From Rhodobiaceae bacterium UBA7804 (GTDB lineage: Bacteria > Pseudomonadota > Alphaproteobacteria > Parvibaculales > Parvibaculaceae), in the NCBI GenBank assembly GCA_002480495.1, contig DLCG01000008.1, positions 92,307 through 156,306 of the forward strand: a stretch of DNA of 64,000 nt. Reading direction: 5' to 3'. Below are positions 45,520 to 52,840 of this stretch, in pieces; positions within the stretch are counted from its first letter, which is position 1; the number at the start of each line of letters is the position of its first letter. The translations under genes and the position numbers were made by a program. A model generated the notes under the pieces. It made no database searches, was not told the origin of the DNA, and worked only from the letters and a program-made list of their open reading frames with translations.

Positions 45520-46122
45520 ATGCAAGTCGTACTTCTGGAACGGGTCGAAAAGCTCGGCCAAATGGGCGATGTCGTCAAAGTGAAGGACGGTTTCGCGCGG
45601 AATTTCCTGCTGCCCCGCAAAAAGGCGCTTCGCGCCACGAAAGCCAATCTTGAGCAATTCGAGAAGCAGCGCGCGCAGCTTGAAGCCCGCAACCTCGAAC
45701 TCAAGAAGGAAGCCGAACAGGTTCACGCCAAGGTGAACGGTCAGGCTTTCATCGTGCTGCGCCAGGCAGGCGAGACCGGTATTCTCTACGGTTCGGTCAG
45801 CACACGCGACATCGCGGACGCCATGACGAATGGCGGCTTCTCGACCGCCCGCAACCAGGTCGTTCTCGACAAGCCGATCAAGACGATCGGCCTGCACGAG
45901 ATACGCATCGTGCTGCATCCCGAGGTTTCCGCCACGATCTCGATCAACGTGGCGCGCACCGAGGAAGAGGCACAGCGCCAGGCGGCAGGCGAAGACCTGA
46001 CGCAGACGCGCGAGGAGCGCGAGGACGAGGAACAAGAGGCCGCCGAGTTCTTTGAGAACGAAGAACTGGCGCCGCAGGACGGGGAAGAGTCTTCGGAAGA
46101 CGAAGGCGAGACTCAGGCCTAA
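45520..46122 (+). CDS. rplI: 50S ribosomal protein L9 with acidic C-terminal extension
   Basis: Binds 23S rRNA near the L1 stalk and limits frameshifting. The N-domain (MQVVLLERVEKLGQMGDVVKVKDGFARNFLLPR) and the connecting helix and C-domain (ILYGSVSTRDIADAM) are normal. After about residue 150 an extra 50-residue tail is almost all Glu/Asp/Gln (EEREDEEQEAAEFFENEE). E. coli L9 has 149 residues. Last gene of the operon; a strong terminator follows. Confidence 0.96.
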   Translation: MQVVLLERVEKLGQMGDVVKVKDGFARNFLLPRKKALRATKANLEQFEKQRAQLEARNLELKKEAEQVHAKVNGQAFIVLRQAGETGILYGSVSTRDIADAMTNGGFSTARNQVVLDKPIKTIGLHEIRIVLHPEVSATISINVARTEEEAQRQAAGEDLTQTREEREDEEQEAAEFFENEELAPQDGEESSEDEGETQA

Positions 46123-46149
46123 GTTCTTTTCCTGGAAGGGAAATTCAGA

Positions 46150-46178
46150 GGGGCGCTCCGACGGGGCGCCCCTTTTTT
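46150..46178 (+). terminator. Intrinsic terminator of rpsF-rpsR-rplI
   Basis: GGGGCGC (46150-46156) pairs with GCGCCCC (46166-46172), followed by TTTTTT. It is a textbook Rho-independent terminator 28 bases after the rplI stop. Confidence 0.92.
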
Positions 46179-46335
46179 GTTTCGGAACCGGCACCGCATC
46201 CCGGCGTTCCTCTTGCAACGGCTTGAGGATTAACTTTAGATACATTCCAGAAAGCTTGTCCGCGCCGCATCCCCCCAAAGGCGACGGGACCGGATGGGGC
46301 ACCTGAAATTTCAATCCTCGGTACGGGAGGGTTCG

Positions 46336-47586
46336 ATGGTTTTCAGCGCGCTTCTCAGGAAAGTCGTGAAACGCGGCTCACTGACGATTGTCGGAGCCGA
46401 CGGCAAACGCACGGAATTCGGAGACGGCTCCGGCGAGCCGGTGACCATCCGCTTCCACGACAAGACGGTCTCGACCGAGATCGCGCTCAATCCCTATCTC
46501 AAACTCGGCGAAGCCTTCATGGATGGCAGGCTGACCATCGACAAGCCCGCGACGATCTACGAACTTCTCGATCTGCTGACCTCGAATCTGGGCCGGAACT
46601 TCGCCGGCCCCGTCTTCGAAATCTATGGCGCGCTCAGGCGGATGAAGCGGCGGATCGACCAGCACAATCCCGTGGGCAAGGCGGAGAAGAATGTCGCCCA
46701 TCACTACGACCTCGACGGCGGCATCTACGACCTCTTCCTCGACCGCGACAAGCAATATTCCTGCGCCTATTTCCAGCGGCCGGACATGACGCTCGAAGAG
46801 GCGCAACACGCGAAAAAGCGCCATATAGCAGCGAAACTCGGCATCGAGCCGGGCATGCGCGTGCTCGATATCGGCTGCGGCTGGGGCGGCATGGCGCTGA
46901 CGCTGGCGGAGGAAACGGGCGCGGAAGTCGTGGGCGTCACGCTCAGCCACGAACAACTGAAAGTGGCGCAGCGCCGCGCGGAAGAGCGCGGCCTCGCCGA
47001 CAAGGTCGAGTTTCGGCTGCAGGACTATCGTCTGATCAAGGAGAATTTCGACCGCGTCGTTTCCGTCGGCATGTTCGAGCATGTGGGCGTCGGCCACTAC
47101 CGCGAATATTTCGACGGGGTGACGAATCTCCTCACCCATGACGGCGTCGCGCTGATCCATACGATCGGACGGCTGGACGGGCCGGGATCCACTAACCCAT
47201 GGATTGCAAAGTATATTTTCCCGGGCGGCTATATCCCTGCGCTGAGCGAAATGTCCGGCGTGGTGGAGCGGACGGGCCTCTTCATGACGGATGTCGAAAT
47301 CCTCCGCCTCCACTATGCGGAGACCTTGCGCGAATGGCGGCGGCGCTTCATGGAAAGGCGCGAAACGGCGGCGCGCATCTATGACGAACGCTTCTGCCGC
47401 ATGTGGGAGTTCTACCTGGCGGGCTCCGAAACATCCTTCAGAAACGAGGGGATGGTCGTTTTCCAGATGCAGCTGGCGAAGAAGATCGACACGCTGCCGC
47501 TGACCCGCGACTACATGCTGGAGGAGGAACGCCGCCTTGCCGGGGCCGAGCGGACCCCTCAGCAGCGGCTCATGGCGGGCGACTGA
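46336..47586 (+). CDS. cfa: Cyclopropane-fatty-acyl-phospholipid synthase family
   Basis: Adds a methylene from SAM to double bonds of membrane phospholipid chains. The SAM site is VLDIGCGWGGMAL near residue 177; YSCAYF and SVGMFEHVG, with the catalytic Glu, match CFA synthases. The N-terminal part (VKRGSLTIVGADGKRTEFG) is the lipid-binding domain. ATG 46336 follows GGGAGG by five bases, giving 416 residues. Relatives also include tuberculostearate-type methyltransferases, so the exact product is inferred. It is followed by three inverted repeats. Confidence 0.92.
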   Translation: MVFSALLRKVVKRGSLTIVGADGKRTEFGDGSGEPVTIRFHDKTVSTEIALNPYLKLGEAFMDGRLTIDKPATIYELLDLLTSNLGRNFAGPVFEIYGALRRMKRRIDQHNPVGKAEKNVAHHYDLDGGIYDLFLDRDKQYSCAYFQRPDMTLEEAQHAKKRHIAAKLGIEPGMRVLDIGCGWGGMALTLAEETGAEVVGVTLSHEQLKVAQRRAEERGLADKVEFRLQDYRLIKENFDRVVSVGMFEHVGVGHYREYFDGVTNLLTHDGVALIHTIGRLDGPGSTNPWIAKYIFPGGYIPALSEMSGVVERTGLFMTDVEILRLHYAETLREWRRRFMERRETAARIYDERFCRMWEFYLAGSETSFRNEGMVVFQMQLAKKIDTLPLTRDYMLEEERRLAGAERTPQQRLMAGD

Positions 47587-47588
47587 TC

Positions 47589-47608
47589 TATCCCCGCCTG
47601 CGGGGATA
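47589..47608 (+). terminator. Perfect inverted repeat after cfa
   Basis: TATCCCCGC, CT, GCGGGGATA starts 3 bases after the cfa stop. It probably ends or stabilises the cfa transcript; no T-run follows, so termination is only likely. Confidence 0.5.
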
Positions 47609-47620
47609 GGCGAGGCTGCA

Positions 47621-47644
47621 CTTGTCCCCGGGGGCGGGGACAAG
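47621..47644. repeat. Second inverted repeat between cfa and dnaB
   Basis: CTTGTCCCCG (47621-47630) and CGGGGACAAG (47635-47644) are perfect 10-base arms around GGGG. A third, imperfect copy of the CCCCGC/GCGGG theme (TTATCCCCGC/GCGGGATAA) is at 47694-47714. Confidence 0.6.
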
Positions 47645-47693
47645 AAGACCCCACCGTCATCGTAACGTCACCGAACCGTCACAAAAGGCAGCT

Positions 47694-47714
47694 TTATCCC
47701 CGCTTGCGGGATAA
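47694..47714. repeat. Third inverted repeat between cfa and dnaB
   Basis: TTATCCCCGC, TT, GCGGGATAA forms an imperfect 9-10 base stem with one bulged C. It shares the TATCCCCGC arm of the repeat at 47589. Confidence 0.55.
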
Positions 47715-47750
47715 CCCTCCCCCGCCCCGCGACTCACGGTAAAATCGAAT

Positions 47751-47888
47751 TCATCCACAGGCTATTCCGCGCGAAAGCCCCGCTATTTCAAGGGTATGGC
47801 GGAATCCGTTCCACTTATCCACAGTGGCGGGAAAATTAAGCTGTGGGTGAGCGGATAAATCTCCGCATGGGGCGGAAATTTATCCGCA
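47751..47888. promoter_or_regulatory. Cluster of DnaA-box-like sites upstream of dnaB
   Basis: One perfect DnaA box TTATCCACA is at 47815-47823. One-mismatch forms are TCATCCACA at 47751-47759 and TTATCCGCA at 47880-47888, and the hairpin arm at 47851-47860 gives another TTATCCGC on the minus strand. All lie within 160 bases of the dnaB ATG, suggesting DnaA control of the helicase gene. Confidence 0.55.
47851..47887 (+). promoter_or_regulatory. Long interrupted palindrome before dnaB
   Basis: GCGGATAAAT (47851-47860) pairs with ATTTATCCGC (47878-47887), and inside TCCGC (47862-47866) pairs with GCGGA (47872-47876) around ATGGG. One mismatch breaks the 15-base-pair stem. It ends 22 bases before the dnaB ATG; it could be an operator or an mRNA structure affecting translation. 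Confidence 0.6.
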
Positions 47889-47909
47889 GCTTCGTTTACA
47901 AATGACGCC

Positions 47910-49400
47910 ATGGAACAGACCGCCGCCTACTCCCCCTCGCCCGACGACGAAACCCACGACGCCTATCGCGTGCCGCCGCACAATATCGATGCGGAACAGG
48001 CGCTCCTGGGCGCGATCCTCGTCAACAATGAGAGCTATGACCGCGTCGCGAGCTTTCTCGACCCGATTCATTTCTTCGATGCCGTACACGGACGAATTTA
48101 CGAGGCGGCGGCGAAGCTTATCACGGGCGGCCACCTCGCCTCGCCCGTGACGCTGAAGAATTTCTTCGAGCGCGACGAGGCGCTGGCCGAGATCGGCGGA
48201 CCCGCCTATCTCGCGCGGCTCGCGGGCGCGGCGACGACGATCATCAATGCGGAGGAATACGGGCGGACGATCTACGACCTCGCGATCCGCCGCGAACTCA
48301 TCCGCGTCGGCACCGACATTCACAACCGCGCCTATGACGCGCCGGTGGACGACACGCCGAGCGCGCAGATCCTGGAAGCCGAACAGGCGCTCTACCAGCT
48401 TGCCGAACAGGGCAAATATGAGGGCGGCTTCCAGAGCTTCCACGAGTCGCTGAAAACCGCCATCGACATGGCGGCCGAAGCCTACAAGCGCGACGGCGGG
48501 CTTTCCGGCATCTCGACCGGGCTTCGCGACCTCGACCACCGCCTTGGCGGGCTTCAGCCCTCCGACCTCATCATCCTTGCGGGCCGCCCCTCCATGGGCA
48601 AGACGGCGCTCGCGACGAACATCGCCTTCCAGGCGGCCAAGGCCTACAAGGCGGAGCATCACGCGGACGGCACGGTCGAGGCGAAGGACGGCGCCATTGT
48701 GGGGTTCTTCTCGCTCGAAATGTCGGCCGAGCAGCTCGCGACGCGATTGCTCGCCGAACAGTCCGGCGTGCCGTCGGAGCGCATCCGGCGCGGCAACATC
48801 CATGAGGACGAGTTTCATCAGCTCGTCGACGCCGCGCAGCAACTGCAGAGCATTCCGCTCTATATCGACGATACGGGCGGCCTCACCATCGGCACGCTCG
48901 CCGCGCGGGCGCGGCGGCTGAAGCGGCAGCGCGGCCTCGGGCTTCTCGTGATCGACTATCTGCAGCTTCTCGCGGGCTCCGGCAAGTTCGGCGACAACCG
49001 CGTGCAGGAAGTGACGCAGATCACGACCGGCCTCAAGGCGCTGGCGAAGGAATTGAATGTGCCCGTGATCGCGCTGTCACAGCTCTCGCGACAGGTGGAA
49101 GCGCGAGAGGACAAGCGGCCGCAGCTCGCCGACCTTCGCGAGTCGGGCTCGATCGAGCAGGACGCGGACGTCGTCATGTTCGTCTTCCGCGAGGAATATT
49201 ACGTCTCGCGGCGCGAGCCGACCGAGGGCACGCCCGAACATCTTCAGTGGCAGGAGGAAATGGAGCGCGTGCACGGGCTCGCCGAATGTATCATCGGCAA
49301 GCAGCGCCACGGCCCCACGGGCACCGTCAAGCTGCAGTTCCAGGCGGATGTGACGAGGTTCTCGGACCTCGATCAGGTGCATACGGAGGGGTTTGAGTAA
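47910..49400 (+). CDS. dnaB: Replicative DNA helicase DnaB
   Basis: Hexameric 5'-3' helicase that drives the replication fork. The N-terminal domain (VPPHNIDAEQALLGAILVNNESY) is followed by the RecA-like motor with Walker A AGRPSMGKTALA, Walker B LLVIDYLQLL and the LSQLSRQVEAREDKRPQLADLRESG segment. 496 residues is normal. No strong Shine-Dalgarno precedes the ATG; the upstream palindrome ends 22 bases away. No intein is visible. Confidence 0.97.
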   Translation: MEQTAAYSPSPDDETHDAYRVPPHNIDAEQALLGAILVNNESYDRVASFLDPIHFFDAVHGRIYEAAAKLITGGHLASPVTLKNFFERDEALAEIGGPAYLARLAGAATTIINAEEYGRTIYDLAIRRELIRVGTDIHNRAYDAPVDDTPSAQILEAEQALYQLAEQGKYEGGFQSFHESLKTAIDMAAEAYKRDGGLSGISTGLRDLDHRLGGLQPSDLIILAGRPSMGKTALATNIAFQAAKAYKAEHHADGTVEAKDGAIVGFFSLEMSAEQLATRLLAEQSGVPSERIRRGNIHEDEFHQLVDAAQQLQSIPLYIDDTGGLTIGTLAARARRLKRQRGLGLLVIDYLQLLAGSGKFGDNRVQEVTQITTGLKALAKELNVPVIALSQLSRQVEAREDKRPQLADLRESGSIEQDADVVMFVFREEYYVSRREPTEGTPEHLQWQEEMERVHGLAECIIGKQRHGPTGTVKLQFQADVTRFSDLDQVHTEGFE

Positions 49401-49407
49401 GGGGCCA

Positions 49408-50274
49408 TCAATCAAAATCAAACAAAATGTCGTCTTCCTCAGATATCGGCGTTTCAACCCTAAACCGAAGCCCCGGCCCCGCGTTTTCCCACTCTAACTT
49501 AGGAAGCCCCTCCGCCTGAGCGTCCATCAACTCAGGCGCACCGAAAAATCCGACAATGCGGCGAGATTTATTCCATTCCAGCGCAAACGCCCTAATAGCA
49601 GAATCGTTTTCTTGCCTGCGAATAATTATTCTGAAGAAACCCTGCGCTCCGTAGCCATGAAGACAGGTGCTCCATGGTCGGGTAATATCTGCAAAAGCTC
49701 TTATCGTTCGATTTCCCCAATCAGCAAAATCCACCTCTCCAACAAAGCAAATCTCACCGGGGATTGCACTCCCTCTTCCGATAGAAGAATTGAAAGTGAT
49801 GAGGTAGTAAAACGCTTGAAGCTGCATCGCAGCGAGTTTGAACACTCTTTCTGGTTCAATCTGCGGCGGACCGACGAAACCGAAACTTACACTGGCGCCC
49901 CCTAATATCTCTCCCGATACCTCATCCTTCACGAAACTATCTGCGATAGCCTTACGCGTGAGACGACTCGTGGAATTCGTCACTTTGCGCTGAGCATGAG
50001 TCTGGCAGTCACGGTTAAGCTTCCTTGCCTTTGACGCGCGGAGCAGCGTAATTGCGGATATGTCATCTTCGAGATCAGATTTGGCGTTATTGCATTGACG
50101 GCAAGCCCTGACGATTACAGACCAGCAGTTGTCTAACGATCCCTTCGGCACAAACCGACGGGCGACGACATGATCATCCGTGAGCGGATTTTCTGGAGTC
50201 TCTTCGCGACCACAGTAAGTGCACAAAACCCCCACTACACGAGTAGCTTTGCCATTGGGTAGGAAGTTGTCCAA
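49408..50274 (-). CDS. HNH endonuclease domain protein
   Basis: 288 residues with an N-terminal zinc HNH motif: Cys18-x-x-Cys21, D33-D34-H35 and Cys58-x-x-Cys61-Asn62-Asn63. The C-terminal two thirds is unrecognised and probably decides target or partner. Such stand-alone HNH proteins range from phage-related nucleases to defence nucleases. DNA is clearly AT-richer than its neighbours dnaB and the rhodanese gene. It lies 67 bases downstream of the DUF2971 gene on the same strand and probably forms an operon with it. It converges on dnaB with 7 bases between stops. Confidence 0.78.
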   Translation of the reverse strand: MDNFLPNGKATRVVGVLCTYCGREETPENPLTDDHVVARRFVPKGSLDNCWSVIVRACRQCNNAKSDLEDDISAITLLRASKARKLNRDCQTHAQRKVTNSTSRLTRKAIADSFVKDEVSGEILGGASVSFGFVGPPQIEPERVFKLAAMQLQAFYYLITFNSSIGRGSAIPGEICFVGEVDFADWGNRTIRAFADITRPWSTCLHGYGAQGFFRIIIRRQENDSAIRAFALEWNKSRRIVGFFGAPELMDAQAEGLPKLEWENAGPGLRFRVETPISEEDDILFDFD

Positions 50275-50341
50275 TTTTGAGGCCCTTAGAACAAATCTCT
50301 CTTGTTGATAAGCTGAAAAGAGACATCATCCGAGATTAATT

Positions 50342-51010
50342 TTATCTCTGAGCGCCGAGGTCAGCAGCCTCAGCAGCCATCTTTCGCCAAGTCGCATTCT
50401 CAATCAAACTCGAGCGCACTATCTTCAAATCACTGCACCCCGGAATCGACTTTAGTGTCTGCTTGACTGACTCTTTCTGAACTGGAGGCATCCAAGGGCT
50501 CAGCGTGATGCTTTTTATCCAGCTCAGATCGAAGGGGAGATCGAGAGAGTCGAGATCTTCATTCTTGCTCACATACACCGCTCTGTATTCCATTTCATCC
50601 GTGTACGGTGCACGCTTAAGAAAAGGCAAATCAACAACATCGATTCGATCTCCGCGCTTGATATCACCTAGCATTTTGTAGCTGACATATCGCGCCGTAA
50701 CGCCGTCAGCGTTGTCAAACATCTTGACCAGCGGGCTACGTAGGAAATCAATACATACGCCATTCGGCCCCCCGGAAAACACTCGCCAGTGATGATAAGT
50801 TTCCTGACTTTGTGTAAAGCAAAGCGCAAGGACGGTTTGAGCATCGACCTTCCGCTTGTATTCTGCCATGAAATGCGCGTCGTTCTTGTCATCCCATGCC
50901 GCTGGGTTGAGTAAAGTTATACTTTTGGTCTGCAAAATGTGAATGAGGGACGCAAGGTTAGTGAATCTGCGCAATACGGTCTTCAGTACCCGTGGTTTCG
51001 CCTCCGCCAT
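50342..51010 (-). CDS. DUF2971 family protein
   Basis: 222 residues. LRRFTNLASLIHILQTKSITLLNPAAWDDKND is the family opening, and LCFTQSQETYHHWRVFSGGPNGVCIDF resembles the conserved CFS...W..Y....GVCI.F core of DUF2971. Function is unknown; members often occur in variable regions. I chose ATG 51010, preceded by GGAGGG at seven to eight bases, rather than 51034. The coding DNA is AT-rich relative to the genome, so it looks horizontally acquired with the HNH gene it precedes. Confidence 0.7.
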   Translation of the reverse strand: MAEAKPRVLKTVLRRFTNLASLIHILQTKSITLLNPAAWDDKNDAHFMAEYKRKVDAQTVLALCFTQSQETYHHWRVFSGGPNGVCIDFLRSPLVKMFDNADGVTARYVSYKMLGDIKRGDRIDVVDLPFLKRAPYTDEMEYRAVYVSKNEDLDSLDLPFDLSWIKSITLSPWMPPVQKESVKQTLKSIPGCSDLKIVRSSLIENATWRKMAAEAADLGAQR

Positions 51011-51171
51011 TGCCACCCTCCAGTTGCAGAGCAAACTTCAGTAGTCTTCTAATGATGCCATAACTGCCGTTATCTCAGAGAGTTTTCTGTGGGCGTTGCC
51101 CATTGCGCACGAGGGCGGAGAATATCTCTTGCGAAGCGGGACGGCGCGCAGAGCGCGCCTTCTGGATTGCC

Positions 51172-51316
51172 GGGTTCCCGGCTTTCGCCGGGACAGGAGC
51201 CGGGGACCATTCGCGGTGCTCTTTGCCGCAGCGTTGGTTGATGGGGTGGCGCTCACGCCGAATTCAATCGTTCTTGCTGAGAGAACCAATGGGTCCCGGC
51301 TTTCGCCGGGATGACA
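51172..51316. repeat. Two REP-like palindromic repeats
   Basis: Two copies of GGG(T)TCCCGGCTTTCGCCGGGA occur at 51172-51193 and 51291-51311 (continuing ATGACA to 51316), each with a CCCGGC/GCCGGG stem around TTTC. The 51011-51342 gap holds no convincing gene. Such units are dispersed intergenic repeats in many alphaproteobacteria. Confidence 0.75.
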
Positions 51317-51342
51317 TCTGTGGGTGTGGCAAGCGCGGCGGC

Positions 51343-52719
51343 TCAAGCCGCTTTCTCCGTGGGCAGATCGAGTTTGTTCCAGGCCGTCATGCCGCCCAGC
51401 AGGTTCGAGACGTTGGTGAACCCTGAGCGAGCGAGGATGCTGGCGGCGAGGCCGCCGCGATGGCCGACGCTGCAGGTGACGGCGACGGGTTCATCCCGCT
51501 CGAGGCCGAGCTCGCCGAGCTTCTCCTCGATGCGGCCGGCATGGACATGGCGGGCGCCGGGGATGTGACCCGCCGCGAAGGCGCTCTCCTCGCGCACGTC
51601 GAGAACGGCGGTGCCGTTCGCATCGAGCCGGAGCGAGAGTTCACGCGGGCTGGTGGTGGCGAGCGTCTGGACGGGGCGGCCCGCATTGCGCCAGGCGGGA
51701 AAGCCGCCCGTAAGCGCGCCCTTCACCCGGTCGAGCCCGATGCGGGCGAGCGCGAGGCGCGCATCGAGCGCGGCCTCGGGGCTTTCGGCGACGAGCCAGA
51801 CGGGATCATGCGCGCAGGCGACCCAGCCGCCATAGATCGACATGCCGCCCTGCCAGACATTGACCGAGCCCGGCACATGGCCGCCCGCGAAGGCCTCGAC
51901 GTCGCGCGTGTCGATGACAACGCCCTCGCTCGCGCGCGCCGCGAACTCCTCCGGCGAGAGCCAGTCGAAGGGGCGCGCGTCGAGCGGACGGCCGCCCCCG
52001 AGGTTCACCTCCTCCATCAGCCGGAAGTAAGGCGGCCGCGCCATCCGCTCGGAAAGCTTGTGGCGGACGAAACCGTCGCGGCCGAGCCTTGCGGCCGCAT
52101 TGGCGCTGCGCTCGATCCCGATGGTCGACCATTCGCGGTCGGCGACATTGCCGCCGCAGGCCGAGCCCGGTCCATGCGCGGGCAGCACCAGCGCTTGGTC
52201 GCCAAGCGGGAAGACGCGTTCGTGGAGCGCATCGTAGAGCTCGCCCGCATGCTCGCCGGTCTTCTCCGCGTCGATGAGATCGGTGCGGCCGGTGTCGCCC
52301 ATGAAGAGCGCATCGCCGGTGAAGACGCCCCAGACGGTCTCCGGCGCCTCGTCGAGCGTGACGGCGTAGCACATGCTCTCCGGCGTGTGGCCCGGCACAT
52401 GAAGGGCGCGAAAGGAAATGCCGCCGCCGAGGCCGAGCGTGTCGCCCTGTTTCAGCGGACGGCCGGCATGGGGCATGAGTTCGTGATCGCAGGCGACGAT
52501 CTCGGCGCCGGTGACGTCGCGCAGCGCCGCACCGCCCATCTCGAAATCCTCCTGGCGGTGCGTTTCCAGCACGTAACGCAGCGTGAGTCCGTTCTTTCGC
52601 AGAATGTCGAGATAGCGTTCGACATCGCGGGCCGGGTCCACAATGGCGGCGGCGCCGCCACCGCCGATGATATAGGCGAAATGGGCGATGCCGGGCGTCT
52701 CGATGCGCTGGAAAAACAT
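51343..52719 (-). CDS. Metallo-beta-lactamase-fold protein with two rhodanese domains
   Basis: 458 residues from ATG 52719. The N-terminal domain resembles persulfide dioxygenase/glyoxalase II proteins, but the metal motif is ETHRQEDFEMGG (52-63): His54 and Asp58 remain, while the second His is Gln56 and the last is Phe59. Later ligands in VPGHTPES and FTGDALF are present. Two rhodanese domains follow; only the second has an active-site Cys (VTCSVGHRG), the first having DPVWLVAES instead. Sulfur-transfer chemistry is likely but classical dioxygenase activity is doubtful. AAGGAGAGG precedes the start. Confidence 0.82.
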   Translation of the reverse strand: MFFQRIETPGIAHFAYIIGGGGAAAIVDPARDVERYLDILRKNGLTLRYVLETHRQEDFEMGGAALRDVTGAEIVACDHELMPHAGRPLKQGDTLGLGGGISFRALHVPGHTPESMCYAVTLDEAPETVWGVFTGDALFMGDTGRTDLIDAEKTGEHAGELYDALHERVFPLGDQALVLPAHGPGSACGGNVADREWSTIGIERSANAAARLGRDGFVRHKLSERMARPPYFRLMEEVNLGGGRPLDARPFDWLSPEEFAARASEGVVIDTRDVEAFAGGHVPGSVNVWQGGMSIYGGWVACAHDPVWLVAESPEAALDARLALARIGLDRVKGALTGGFPAWRNAGRPVQTLATTSPRELSLRLDANGTAVLDVREESAFAAGHIPGARHVHAGRIEEKLGELGLERDEPVAVTCSVGHRGGLAASILARSGFTNVSNLLGGMTAWNKLDLPTEKAA

Positions 52720-52840
52720 GGGGCGTCCTCTCCTTCCGTCGGTCGGGAAGATAACGCGAGGCGGCGGCACGGGTTCCCGCGGCGAGGCGGCGCGTGGAAG
52801 GCGCGCAGAAGAAGGAGCGAGGCTCGCGCTGGCGAAGCGT

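Noticed and set aside
47589..47714. Possible CRISPR repeats, since CCCCGC/GCGGGGATA resembles type I-E repeats
   Set aside because: The three copies differ in sequence, length and spacing, no equal-sized spacers separate them, and no cas gene is nearby.
47751..47909. Chromosomal replication origin
   Set aside because: Only one exact DnaA box, no clear AT-rich unwinding region, and no origin-linked genes in the window; control of dnaB is a simpler explanation.
51096..51314. Short open frames in the gap after DUF2971
   Set aside because: They translate the REP-like palindromes and have no conserved sequence or proper ribosome binding site.
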